From Leptospira sp. GIMC2001 (GTDB taxonomy: Bacteria > Spirochaetota > Leptospiria > Leptospirales > Leptospiraceae), in the NCBI RefSeq assembly GCF_028462125.1, contig NZ_CP115468.1:2721559-2785558 (forward strand): DNA of 64,000 nt. Reading direction: 5' to 3'. Shown here piece after piece: positions 18,094-26,816 of this stretch (positions within the stretch are counted from its first letter, which is position 1; each line of letters starts with the position of its first letter). The position numbers were made by a program, and so were the translations under genes. The notes under the pieces are model-generated. The model made no database searches. It worked only from the letters and a program-made list of their open reading frames with translations, and was not told the origin of the DNA.

Positions 18094-19188
18094 ATGCATA
18101 TGAAAACATCCACAATTTATAATTTCAACGCAGGTCCAGCAATGCTTCCTGTAGCGGTCATACAAAAGGCTCAAGAAGAGTTCTTAGATTATCAAGGAAC
18201 TGGAATGTCCATTATGGAAATGAGTCACCGTGGTTCCGTTTTCCAAAACGTACTTGATACAGCTGAATCTGACCTCCGCGAATTGATTGGAATTCCGAAA
18301 GATTACTCAGTGGTTTTCTGTCCAGGTGGTGCAACTCTTCAGTTCAGTGCAGTTGCTTTAAATTTATTGAATGCAGAAGAAACCGCAAGTTATTCCTTGA
18401 CTGGTGTTTGGTCGGTTAAAGCTTTTAAGGAAGCCAAAAAATTTGCAAATTTGGTCACGAATATTTTTGATGGTGAGAAAACCAGCTTCCGAACAATTCC
18501 TGACATAAAGGAATCGGATCTTCACCCCGCCTCCCGATTCTTATATCTTACATCTAACAATACGATCTACGGAACTCGCTACGCAAAATTCCCAGATGTA
18601 TCGATCCCGATTGTTGCCGATATGACAAGTGAGTTGCTTAGCCGCCAAATTGATATCAATCGTTTTGGTGTTATTTTTGCTGGTGCTCAGAAAAACATCG
18701 GACCATCTGGATTAACCGTTCTTATCGTACGCAATGATTTGCTACGAGAAATGAGGCATCCTATTCCAGTCTTACTTGATTGGAAAATTCTCGCAAAGAA
18801 CCAATCTTTGTACAATACTCCGCCGACCTATTCTATATACATTGCGGGATTGGTTTTCTCCTGGTTAAAAGAACTCGGAGGGATCGCAGCGATTGAAAAA
18901 ATCAATGAAGAAAAAGCGAACAAATTGTACACTTATTTGGATAGCTCTGGCTTCTACGAGGTTCCGATCACCCAACCTTATCGATCTACTATGAATGTTG
19001 TTTTTCATTTAAAGAACAAAGATCTGGAAAAAAACTTTGTAGAAGAATCAGAAAATTTTGGTTTATTTGGATTGCAAGGTCATAGGGATGCAGGCGGAAT
19101 GAGAGCATCCATCTACAATGCCATGCCTATTGAAGGCGTGGATCAATTGATTGAATTTCTAAAGGGATTTGAAAAAAAATGGGGATAA
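18094..19188 (+). CDS. serC: phosphoserine aminotransferase
   Basis: 364 residues, normal length. Class V PLP enzyme of serine synthesis and, in some species, pyridoxal phosphate synthesis. Seen: NFNAGPAMLP at the N-terminus, the SHRG segment, ADMTSELLSR (cofactor Asp), and GAQKNIGPSGLTVLIVR with the PLP-binding Lys. The start at 18094 is followed by a second ATG two codons later (18100); either may be used. The 3' end overlaps the longest open form of the next gene. Confidence 0.95.
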   Translation: MHMKTSTIYNFNAGPAMLPVAVIQKAQEEFLDYQGTGMSIMEMSHRGSVFQNVLDTAESDLRELIGIPKDYSVVFCPGGATLQFSAVALNLLNAEETASYSLTGVWSVKAFKEAKKFANLVTNIFDGEKTSFRTIPDIKESDLHPASRFLYLTSNNTIYGTRYAKFPDVSIPIVADMTSELLSRQIDINRFGVIFAGAQKNIGPSGLTVLIVRNDLLREMRHPIPVLLDWKILAKNQSLYNTPPTYSIYIAGLVFSWLKELGGIAAIEKINEEKANKLYTYLDSSGFYEVPITQPYRSTMNVVFHLKNKDLEKNFVEESENFGLFGLQGHRDAGGMRASIYNAMPIEGVDQLIEFLKGFEKKWG

Positions 19189-19289
19189 ATACCTCACATC
19201 CATTTGCATCGAATAAATTTAATAGAAGATTTCAAAACCAAATCGATAGAACTCTCTCGTTTTGCCGAAATATTATCGGTATTTCTAAT

Positions 19290-19904
19290 ATGTTCTTTTC
19301 ATGTAAATTACTTGTTATAGCGATTTCACTTATATCACTGGTTGCTCCGGGATTGCAAGCAAGTGGACTTTTTTTTCCAGGCAAATTCAATCCAGAACTC
19401 AAGGCCAAACTATCAAAATGCGAAATAGCTCCGCTTCCTCCCTTTCGATTCGAACTTTCTGATTTCGATGAGAAAAACATCATAAACCTAACCAAAAAAA
19501 TGCGAGCAAGATCCATTATCGAAGGTGAAGCAAGAGGACGGTCAATAACTTGTATACGCAACTTAGTTCTAACAGACATTGAATTCAACCAAATGGATGG
19601 TGCATTGAATTCAATGTTTAAAGTTGAATCTCAGTTATTGTTTACTTATGGAAGATGGCTTGAGTCCCAATCAGGCTTGGACTTGAGTGATGTAAGGAAA
19701 TTCCTACAATCGAGATATGAACTGAATAATTTGATTCAATCAAGCACCAGAGAGAAAATTATTGATGTAACAGTTGATGAACAATCTGTAATCAATGCAG
19801 ATTTTGCGACAATGTATCACTCAGTGCTAAGAACTTATTTCGAATATATTTATAACTTAGACGATTACAGTAGAACTAGATATTTTCAGGCAAAGAAGGG
19901 ATAA
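19290..19904 (+). CDS. secreted protein of unknown function
   Basis: From the ATG at 19290 the protein is 204 residues and starts with a good signal peptide (MFFSCKLLVIAISLISLVAPGLQAS). A longer frame opens at the ATG at 19179, overlapping the end of serC by 10 bases, but its first 37 residues look non-natural, so the later start is preferred. No domain recognised. The gene ends 3 bases before rpiB, so it is probably co-transcribed with serC and rpiB. Two Cys pairs in the mature part could form disulphides in the periplasm. Confidence 0.6.
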   Translation: MFFSCKLLVIAISLISLVAPGLQASGLFFPGKFNPELKAKLSKCEIAPLPPFRFELSDFDEKNIINLTKKMRARSIIEGEARGRSITCIRNLVLTDIEFNQMDGALNSMFKVESQLLFTYGRWLESQSGLDLSDVRKFLQSRYELNNLIQSSTREKIIDVTVDEQSVINADFATMYHSVLRTYFEYIYNLDDYSRTRYFQAKKG

Positions 19905-19907
19905 AAC

Positions 19908-20351
19908 ATGAAAGAAAAAATAGGAATCGCATCTGACCATGGTGGATTTGATCTAAAAGAAGTTATAAGAAAAGATCTAACCGATAAAGTTGACCTAATT
20001 GATTTGGGAACATTTAGTACGGAAAGCGTCGACTATCCAACTGTGATCGGCAATGCTTGCAAAGATCTTTTAGCTGGTAAGGTTGATCGCCTAATACTTT
20101 TATGTGGAACGGGAATTGGTGCGTCCATTACTGCAAATCGCTATCATGGAATTCGAGCGGCGCTAGTTCATGATGAGTTTACAGCCGAAATGTCAAGAAG
20201 GCATAATAATTCGAATGCAATTGTTTTGGGTGGAAGAGTTTTGGGAGTAGATCTTGCGAAGCGAATCGTTGATAAATGGCTAGTAACCGATTTCGAAGCA
20301 GGTAGACACGAAAAACGCATCAATCTGATCGAAGAAATCACCAAATCATGA
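19908..20351 (+). CDS. rpiB: ribose-5-phosphate isomerase B
   Basis: 147 residues. Interconverts ribose 5-phosphate and ribulose 5-phosphate in the pentose phosphate pathway. Family landmarks: ASDHGGFDLKE at the N-terminus, the anion-hole loop CGTGIGASITANR (with the catalytic Cys) and HDEFTAEMSRRHNNSNAIVLGGRVLG. The gene starts 3 bases after the stop of the secreted-protein gene, pointing to one serC-rpiB transcript. Confidence 0.95.
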   Translation: MKEKIGIASDHGGFDLKEVIRKDLTDKVDLIDLGTFSTESVDYPTVIGNACKDLLAGKVDRLILLCGTGIGASITANRYHGIRAALVHDEFTAEMSRRHNNSNAIVLGGRVLGVDLAKRIVDKWLVTDFEAGRHEKRINLIEEITKS

Positions 20352-20427
20352 ATTTCTACTAGATCATTTGCCAAAATAAGTTTTTCCAATTTGCAAATGA
20401 TGACGATCATAGAATCAGAGCCTATTT

Positions 20428-22077
20428 ATGCAAATTCGATCTAAATTCATTCGTATTTATACAATTCTAACATTTGCATTTTGTTTGATTTTAGCCCTAA
20501 TTCCCAATTCAGCATTGATCTCAGATCCAGCTCAAAAGATTTCTTCGATCTCATTGAATTGGAAAGATTTTAAATTGGATGGTTTGCAAATGGAAGCAGA
20601 CACGCACGGTCTGCAATACCTTCAACTTGAAGATAGAAAAATTATGGGCGAAGCATACCACAATGATTTTGAAAAAAATCAAGATGGATATCTACTTGAC
20701 TCGTCAATTTTTTACAAGGGCAATTCTTCTGCAAGATTCACAGGTACTGGAAGTCAATTAAAAATTTCTCGAGGAACGAATGGACTTTTCCTTGAACCAG
20801 AAATTAGAGAGGATCTTTATTTTTCTTTTTATATCTATCCTTCTGCAATGCAGGACCATTCGGTTCTCATGGAAAGAACTATTTTCCGAAGTGGGTTAGA
20901 GTATGGATTTCGCTTGTTGCTCAAAGGCAAAACATTAGAAATTGATCTATTGAAATTTTTACAAACGACTACTTTCAAACCTGAATCCGAAACAATAATT
21001 GCAAATAATAATCTAAAACCTAGATCTTGGAATCATGTTATTGTCGAATTTAGACCGAGCGACAACACTGTTTTGCTTTTTTTGAATGGAAGAGAAGTCG
21101 GAAGAAATTCCAAGACTTCTGGTGAGATCATAGGTTTCGGTTTCCATCCAGACGATAAGACACCACTTCTAGTCGGTAAAAATTTCTATGGCAATCTAGA
21201 TGAGTTTGTAATCGCAAGAGGACAATCGAATATCGATCACCTAAATTCTAGTTATGCGAAATTAGACTATGATCCGAATTCAAAAAATCCAAATCAAAAA
21301 TTTGGAACAGCGCTATCTCCTGTTTATAAAACAGAATTCAGCCATGCCTCCCTTTTAAAATCTCAAATCGAATCGAAACTTCCAAAAGATTCACTACTCG
21401 AAATTTGGTTTCGAGCTTCTTTAGAACCCTTTGCAGCTTATGAATCGAGTTATACTAAAAATCTTCAATGGAATCCTTTAGAAGAATTCCTTAAGAAAAA
21501 GCCGTGTGCATTGGGCTCTTACAATCAATTGGAAAATTGCTTTCGATACTATCAATGGAAAGTAATTATGCGCTCCGATCCTAATGGAGAAAATTCTCCC
21601 AAATTGAGTGCCATTCATTCTTACATCAATCTTAGTTTACCACCAAAGCAGATTACTGGAGTTAAATTTCTTGATTCTAAATCAGAATTGAAAAAAAATC
21701 AAGTCTGCCTTCAATGGAATGCAAGTGATAATCCTTTGGTCTGGAATGGCGGCGGATATTTAATACATTTTGGATTCGAAAAGAATACGATCGTTGCAAC
21801 AATTCCCTATAAACAAGAAAACAATTCTCAGGAATCCAGTTCGAAAACTGAAACAAGACCGAGTACGATGCAAACTTGTTTAAATAATGAAATCATTAGT
21901 TCTCAGGCAGAAAATTTTGCTCAAGAACAAAACCTGCCTTTTTTCTCGGCTGGTAAAACTGTATACTTTAGAGTGTCTGGATACAATCGATTCTGGTCTT
22001 GGACAGGTTCAGGTAAAGACCAAGTCGGAAAATTATCTGAACCTGTTGTAGTTAGTTTTCCAACGACAGGTCAATAA
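20428..22077 (+). CDS. secreted LamG/concanavalin-like domain protein
   Basis: 549 residues. Signal-type hydrophobic N-terminus (about 8-27), then a jelly-roll domain (about 60-270) with the LamG-like elements YFSFYIYPS, WNHVIVEFRPSDNTVLLFLNGREVG and FYGNLDEFVIA. The C-terminal half has fibronectin-like segments. Lectin-like folds of this type bind carbohydrates or proteins outside the cytoplasm; no catalytic residues are seen. Its 3' end overlaps the convergent PIN-like gene by 26 bases. Confidence 0.7.
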   Translation: MQIRSKFIRIYTILTFAFCLILALIPNSALISDPAQKISSISLNWKDFKLDGLQMEADTHGLQYLQLEDRKIMGEAYHNDFEKNQDGYLLDSSIFYKGNSSARFTGTGSQLKISRGTNGLFLEPEIREDLYFSFYIYPSAMQDHSVLMERTIFRSGLEYGFRLLLKGKTLEIDLLKFLQTTTFKPESETIIANNNLKPRSWNHVIVEFRPSDNTVLLFLNGREVGRNSKTSGEIIGFGFHPDDKTPLLVGKNFYGNLDEFVIARGQSNIDHLNSSYAKLDYDPNSKNPNQKFGTALSPVYKTEFSHASLLKSQIESKLPKDSLLEIWFRASLEPFAAYESSYTKNLQWNPLEEFLKKKPCALGSYNQLENCFRYYQWKVIMRSDPNGENSPKLSAIHSYINLSLPPKQITGVKFLDSKSELKKNQVCLQWNASDNPLVWNGGGYLIHFGFEKNTIVATIPYKQENNSQESSSKTETRPSTMQTCLNNEIISSQAENFAQEQNLPFFSAGKTVYFRVSGYNRFWSWTGSGKDQVGKLSEPVVVSFPTTGQ

Positions 22078-22456
22078 TTTTTATCCAAGATTGCTCTGGA
22101 ATCTTGGACTTCCAACATAAGATAGTTTCCATATTTCGATTGATAGCAACGCATAATTCCAATACTTCCAAACCTTGCATATTGAGCTGCGCCGAAAGTT
22201 TTGCGTATAGATTCAAATCATCTTTATTGATTGGATAGATCTCGTCACATAATATTCCCGATTGATTGAGAAACTCTTTCTGATCTTCTGGAGATCCAGA
22301 AATTTTACCTTGGATTACTTCAAAAATAGATATGGCTGTAACGAAAAATTTATGATTCTTCTGAATATAATCTTCGAGTTGAGTTAACAGCTTCTTACTG
22401 GAATCATCAGCAAGCATTAAGGCAGTAAGAGTTGAGTAAGCAAGTAGATGATTCAC
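22052..22456 (-). CDS. PIN-like protein with degenerate active site
   Basis: 134 residues. The layout resembles VapC-type PIN proteins: a hydrophobic first strand and helix, FVTAISIFEVIQG equal to the usual ISxITxxELxxG segment with its Glu, and ELCVAINRNMETI equal to the DxxIAAxA segment. But the first acidic position reads Tyr/Ser, the third reads Glu and the final TxD is absent. It is either a very divergent or an inactive PIN domain. ATG overlaps the upstream small gene by 4 bases, the arrangement of toxin-antitoxin pairs. Confidence 0.5.
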   Translation of the reverse strand: MNHLLAYSTLTALMLADDSSKKLLTQLEDYIQKNHKFFVTAISIFEVIQGKISGSPEDQKEFLNQSGILCDEIYPINKDDLNLYAKLSAQLNMQGLEVLELCVAINRNMETILCWKSKIPEQSWIKIIDLSLEN

Positions 22457-22677
22457 GATTCAGATTCCGAAATATCCATATTCGAAGCTAGAGATCGGAT
22501 TCGTCGAAGTGCAGTTATTCGATCATAATTGGTCTTTTTGGTGATCTCATTTTGTATGGCAACTCTTGCCAATTCACTTGAAGATAATCCTCTAACATCT
22601 GCTTGATGTTTCAAGAGCTGCAACTCCTCATCTGAGAATAAAATTGTAAATCTTTTATCAACTTTAGCCAATATCAA
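22453..22677 (-). CDS. small protein, possible ribbon-helix-helix antitoxin
   Basis: 74 residues. The segment KRFTILFSDEELQLLKHQADVRGLSSSELARVAI fits a ribbon-helix-helix fold: a beta strand, helix A, a Gly-Leu-Ser turn and helix B. Such proteins bind operator DNA and pair with toxins. It is coupled at both ends by 4-base overlaps: to the TPR gene upstream and to the PIN-like gene downstream. Function is inferred from order and predicted fold. Confidence 0.5.
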   Translation of the reverse strand: MILAKVDKRFTILFSDEELQLLKHQADVRGLSSSELARVAIQNEITKKTNYDRITALRRIRSLASNMDISESES

Positions 22678-23270
22678 TCCTCAACATTGAGTTCTTTTTC
22701 CGCTTGGATGAATTTTCTCCATTGGAGATCAGCATCTGCATATTGACCCATCGAATCATATATGGCTCCCATATTATAATAGGCATCCGTTAAGGTAAAA
22801 TCTTTTTTGACTGCGCGCTCATATAGCTTAATTGCCTTTTCCTTATTACCTCCATACCATTCTGCCGTTGCCCATTGGAACAGCCATTTTCCTAGACTAG
22901 GATCACGAGGACGCACCATTTCAAAATGCGTAACATTTTCTTCAAAAATTTTCGCACTCTCACTATAGTTGCTTTTGATTTTTTTCCATTTCTGGATTCT
23001 AGAGTAGCTATCTTCATCACGCATAGGAATGGGAAGATCTTCTCTGAGTAGCAGTGCTTGCGCAAAAACCAATCGCATATAGATCTCTGCTGGCTGCACT
23101 TCCAAGTATTTTTCTAGATAGGGAATGGATTCAGAATACTTTTCTGATTTAAATAGTTCATATGATTTCTTTTTTAAATCTCGCGTAAGAGTTGCTTTCT
23201 CTGTTGCAGAAATTTCAAAAAAAGATAAAAATAAAAATAAATTAAATATAAAGAAGTATATTTTCGCCAT
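22674..23270 (-). CDS. secreted tetratricopeptide-repeat protein
   Basis: Start chosen at the ATG at 23270, which gives a signal peptide (MAKIYFFIFNLFLFLSFFEISA); a longer open frame runs back to 23378 but lacks a natural N-terminus. About 198 residues with at least three TPR units, clearest in KAIKLYERAVKKDFTLTDAY and YNMGAIYDSMGQYADADLQ. It overlaps the 3' end of the upstream gene by about 29 bases. TPR proteins scaffold other proteins, here probably in the periplasm. Confidence 0.7.
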   Translation of the reverse strand: MAKIYFFIFNLFLFLSFFEISATEKATLTRDLKKKSYELFKSEKYSESIPYLEKYLEVQPAEIYMRLVFAQALLLREDLPIPMRDEDSYSRIQKWKKIKSNYSESAKIFEENVTHFEMVRPRDPSLGKWLFQWATAEWYGGNKEKAIKLYERAVKKDFTLTDAYYNMGAIYDSMGQYADADLQWRKFIQAEKELNVED

Positions 23271-24549
23271 TGGCTGGATACAATTTTGTTGAGATCGAAA
23301 ATCCAATCGGATCTTCTTCGAGCAATTCACGGATTTTAGGTTCCATATTCTTGCCAGACAAAAGTAGAATACTATCAAGTGAGAGCTCTAGCAGTTTATC
23401 GCTTGCCCCAAGTTCATGAAGTAAGTTGCTAATCAATTGTCTTTTGAGATAATAAATATTGGGAGTTTCTTTGTATTTTAAAATTTTAAGCTTGGTAACA
23501 TAAGCTTGGTCTAGTCCTTCACCAATAGCAGACCGAAACAGATGAATCGTGCGCGTTAACATGTCATCAATTGAGATCATTGCACCTAACTTTTCACTAC
23601 GATATCTCGCCAAAGCGGGTGCGATTAAAACAATTTTATTTCTGAGCATTTCCAGCCAACGATCCGTGATCACTAAATCGTTCACTTGATTCTTGGAATC
23701 GACATCATTTTTATGAACCTTTTGTTGGAAGGCAACGAGACAAGCATCGACTCCATTTTCGGTTATAAAAAAGAAATAAACTTTGGACCAATAGGACAGA
23801 GATTCCACAGAGAATTTTTTAGAGAAAAATGGATCCGATAGAAGCTCGGGTGTAAATTCCAATTCAAACAATCCAAATTCATTGGGTTTGATAAATGGAT
23901 CGTTCTTGAGAAATATAAAATTCTTGCGAGTGATACTGTCCAGTCCATGCGACATTTCACAAAAATAAGCTCCCGTGTCGTATGAGAGAAAATGCCATGA
24001 GAAAAATTCAATGCCAACTCGATCCAATAGAAAAGCAGTATAATCTAATATTCCGGAATCTTGAATTCTTCGCTCCGGAATATGGACTTTGGATAACCAC
24101 TTGAATTCTTCTTTTTTTTCTGGAGCAACTAGATTCTTAAAAATATGCAAAATAGAATCTTTTGATACAGGAAGGGTTGTTGCGTTTCCAGGTGATTTTA
24201 CTCGATCCACTAAATCTTTTAGTTCCGTGTTGAAAATCGCTGATCGTTTTTTTTCTAATTCGATAGGTAAGGTTGATGTAGATGTCGCCGAGTCCTTTGC
24301 TTCATTTGCTGAGTGTTCTTGATGCGCAGGTTTATTCGAAATAAGACTTGGTTCTGGATAAGTTGCCTGGCTCTGTGTCAGCTCTGAGTCAGGTTTACTT
24401 TTGCCTTGACTTGCGGAGGATTGACTGGTAGTTTGAGTGCTCGGGCTACCATTACCTTCAATTGAAAGAATCGACCTAGAAGAGATCTTTCCCATTAAAT
24501 GGTTTCGAATCCGATTTGGAGATAGAATTTCTGGTTGTCTCTTCTTCAT
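23242..24549 (-). CDS. conserved-looking protein of unknown function
   Basis: 435 residues, no signal peptide. The first 110 residues are low-complexity (Ser/Thr/Gln/Pro-rich), then a globular region of about 300 residues with alternating strands and helices; the part around DYTAFLLDRVGIEFFSWHFL has the look of a GAF-like fold but no signature allows a firm call. It heads the minus-strand run leading to the TPR and PIN-like genes, and is divergent from the metalloenzyme gene with 113 bases between starts. Confidence 0.55.
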   Translation of the reverse strand: MKKRQPEILSPNRIRNHLMGKISSRSILSIEGNGSPSTQTTSQSSASQGKSKPDSELTQSQATYPEPSLISNKPAHQEHSANEAKDSATSTSTLPIELEKKRSAIFNTELKDLVDRVKSPGNATTLPVSKDSILHIFKNLVAPEKKEEFKWLSKVHIPERRIQDSGILDYTAFLLDRVGIEFFSWHFLSYDTGAYFCEMSHGLDSITRKNFIFLKNDPFIKPNEFGLFELEFTPELLSDPFFSKKFSVESLSYWSKVYFFFITENGVDACLVAFQQKVHKNDVDSKNQVNDLVITDRWLEMLRNKIVLIAPALARYRSEKLGAMISIDDMLTRTIHLFRSAIGEGLDQAYVTKLKILKYKETPNIYYLKRQLISNLLHELGASDKLLELSLDSILLLSGKNMEPKIRELLEEDPIGFSISTKLYPANGENILLYI

Positions 24550-24662
24550 TTAGTTGGTTACATCTGAAAACTAACAGAATCGTTTATATGATCAAGCGAA
24601 TTTCTACTTTTTATATTCGGTCTTTTTGCATTTTTATCAAATATTATGGGGTCTAAAAGCTA

Positions 24663-25625
24663 ATGATTTTTTATGTTTTCTTGGATGGGATTGGATTTGG
24701 CAGAAACGATACTGATACCAATCCTTTTGCCAGGTTCAGTCAGAATTTTTTTCTACCACTTGCGTCGAAAGCACAATCCCTTCCGCAATTGACCTATATA
24801 GAAACAGATGCCTGTCTCGGAGTAACGGGTCTTCCGCAAAGTGCAACCGGACAAACTGCACTCTGGACAGGAGTCAATGGAGCAAAAACCATCAACCGAC
24901 ATCTTAGCGGTTTCCCAAGTTTCACTCTCAAAAAAATCATAGCTAAGCATTCGATTGTAAAAGTTTTAAATCAGAATGGAGTCAAAGCTGATCTATTGAA
25001 TAGCTACTCTCCAAAATATTTTGAAAAAATAAAAGAAAACCCACGCTACGTTTCGGCATCCACCTTAGTTCAAATGGCTAGCAATCGGCCTCTCAAGACT
25101 TTCGAAGATTTACGAGAAGGACGAGGAATCTACATGGATATCACACACGAGATTCTTATCCAAATGGGACGCGGAGAGATTCCAGAATGGGATCCTTTGA
25201 TGCAAGTTAGAAATGCATATGATGTTGGATATTCGATTCCTTCACGATTTGGAGATTACGGATTGTGTATATACGAATACTTCATTACGGATAAGGTTGG
25301 ACACGACCAGAATTGGGATCACGCGAACAAAGTGATTCATGAATTGGAAGAATTTTTTCGTGGATATCTGGATGCAATGGATCCAGAGAGAGATACTTTG
25401 ATTGTAACTTCCGATCACGGCAATCTAGAAGACTTAACGACAAGCAGACATACGACCAATCCTGTACCAACAATTCTTGCTGGTGCCAAGGCCAAAGACT
25501 TAAAAAATAGCATCAATAGTCTAACGGATATTACACCATCTATTTATAAAATTTTAAATTTGGATCAAGCGCTATTGGATCTAGATAAATCCAATTTTCA
25601 TAATTATCGAATCGAATCTCTTTAA
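24663..25625 (+). CDS. alkaline-phosphatase-superfamily metalloenzyme
   Basis: 320 residues. Metal-binding patterns of the phosphoglycerate mutase/alkaline phosphatase fold are clear: FLDGIGFG with the first Asp near the N-terminus, LPQSATGQTALWTG (nucleophile Ser/Thr loop), KVGHDQNWDHA and TSDHGNLEDL plus a late H (RHTTNP). It is shorter than iPGM (about 510) and lacks the inserted transferase domain, so it is more like a stand-alone phosphohydrolase or phosphomutase. Substrate unknown. Converges on the TPR/FN3 pair. Confidence 0.8.
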   Translation: MIFYVFLDGIGFGRNDTDTNPFARFSQNFFLPLASKAQSLPQLTYIETDACLGVTGLPQSATGQTALWTGVNGAKTINRHLSGFPSFTLKKIIAKHSIVKVLNQNGVKADLLNSYSPKYFEKIKENPRYVSASTLVQMASNRPLKTFEDLREGRGIYMDITHEILIQMGRGEIPEWDPLMQVRNAYDVGYSIPSRFGDYGLCIYEYFITDKVGHDQNWDHANKVIHELEEFFRGYLDAMDPERDTLIVTSDHGNLEDLTTSRHTTNPVPTILAGAKAKDLKNSINSLTDITPSIYKILNLDQALLDLDKSNFHNYRIESL

Positions 25626-25673
25626 GATTAAAGTATATCCTTATCGATCCAAAATTTTTGATTCGTGATTCTA

Positions 25674-26816
25674 TTAGAAAACTAGATCCACATCATCCAT
25701 GTCTTTGGATAGATCATCCGTAGTTTTAGTTCCGGGAGCAAAATCTTCTTTTTCGCGTATCTGATCAAGAGCTTCTTTCTTCCAAGCTATAGCTCGTTCA
25801 GATACGTGATTTTTCGGATACTTGTCAACAGCAACTTGGAAAACGTTCGCCGCTTGGGCAAACTTTCCTTGTTTGAAATAAATTGTTCCTTTCTTATAAA
25901 GTGCTTCTTGATCTAGCGTATAGACACTATTATTTAGAACTTTATTGATATATTGAATTGCTTCAGTCTGCTTACCTAACGCATCATATGAAGAAGCAAT
26001 GTAGTACAGAGAGCTTTCCACTGTAGTTGGACTATGTCCTAACTCAACAGATTTTTGAAAGTATTCAATTGCTTTATAATATTGCTTATTAGCAAAATAT
26101 TTTTTGGCTTGCTCATAGACATCTGATTTGTATTCGGAAGAAACTTTCGGATCAGTGCCATCCATTTTGGAAGACTCATCTAAGTATTCATCGAATAGAT
26201 CAAATGCAGCCCAGTCTTTGCCTTGTTTCTTTAGCACTCGACCCAAGCCGATTTTAGCTTCCGTAAAGTTGCTATCTTCTTGAACTGCAAGCAAGTAGTT
26301 CTTACGAGATGTCTCCCAAACTTTCTGGGAATAATAATAGTCTCCGAGCGATTTAAATACTTGAGATCGAATTTTACGATCTGTACTTGTTCGCAGAACG
26401 CTATCTAGGTGAACTCTACCTTCGTTCTCACGATTCATTCTTAATAAGAGATCTCCAAGCGATACACCCAATTGCTCTTGCTCATTTAGTGTAAGGTCTC
26501 TTGATCGATTCAATTCCTGGTAGATTTCTAAAGATCTGTATTTATCTCCATTTTTTTCTAATGCCTTACCCAAATTGTAACGAATTCGAAAATCATATTG
26601 CGGATTGTGTTTGCCACTCAATTCGGAGAATATGGTAACAGCCTTCAGTCTAGATTGCTCCCCAGATTGCTTGAGGTATTCTTCTCCTGAGAGAATTTTT
26701 TCTAGAACAGAATCGTTCGACACCATGTCGGTCTGGAATACTGTTTGGTATACTCCAGTAAGAAGTCCAGCACTGATCAACAAAAACCCAGTTAATAATA
26801 CAATTGATTTATTCAT
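25674..26816 (-). CDS. membrane-anchored TPR protein
   Basis: 380 residues. One N-terminal membrane segment (about 5-24) followed by around eight TPR units, for example YDFRIRYNLGKALEKNGDKY, YYKAIEYFQKSVELG and ALYKKGTIYFKQGKFAQAA. Starts on the last base of the upstream stop (TAATG), so translation is coupled to the FN3 gene. The pair probably forms a periplasmic assembly or scaffold; no enzymatic motif. Confidence 0.75.
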   Translation of the reverse strand: MNKSIVLLTGFLLISAGLLTGVYQTVFQTDMVSNDSVLEKILSGEEYLKQSGEQSRLKAVTIFSELSGKHNPQYDFRIRYNLGKALEKNGDKYRSLEIYQELNRSRDLTLNEQEQLGVSLGDLLLRMNRENEGRVHLDSVLRTSTDRKIRSQVFKSLGDYYYSQKVWETSRKNYLLAVQEDSNFTEAKIGLGRVLKKQGKDWAAFDLFDEYLDESSKMDGTDPKVSSEYKSDVYEQAKKYFANKQYYKAIEYFQKSVELGHSPTTVESSLYYIASSYDALGKQTEAIQYINKVLNNSVYTLDQEALYKKGTIYFKQGKFAQAANVFQVAVDKYPKNHVSERAIAWKKEALDQIREKEDFAPGTKTTDDLSKDMDDVDLVF

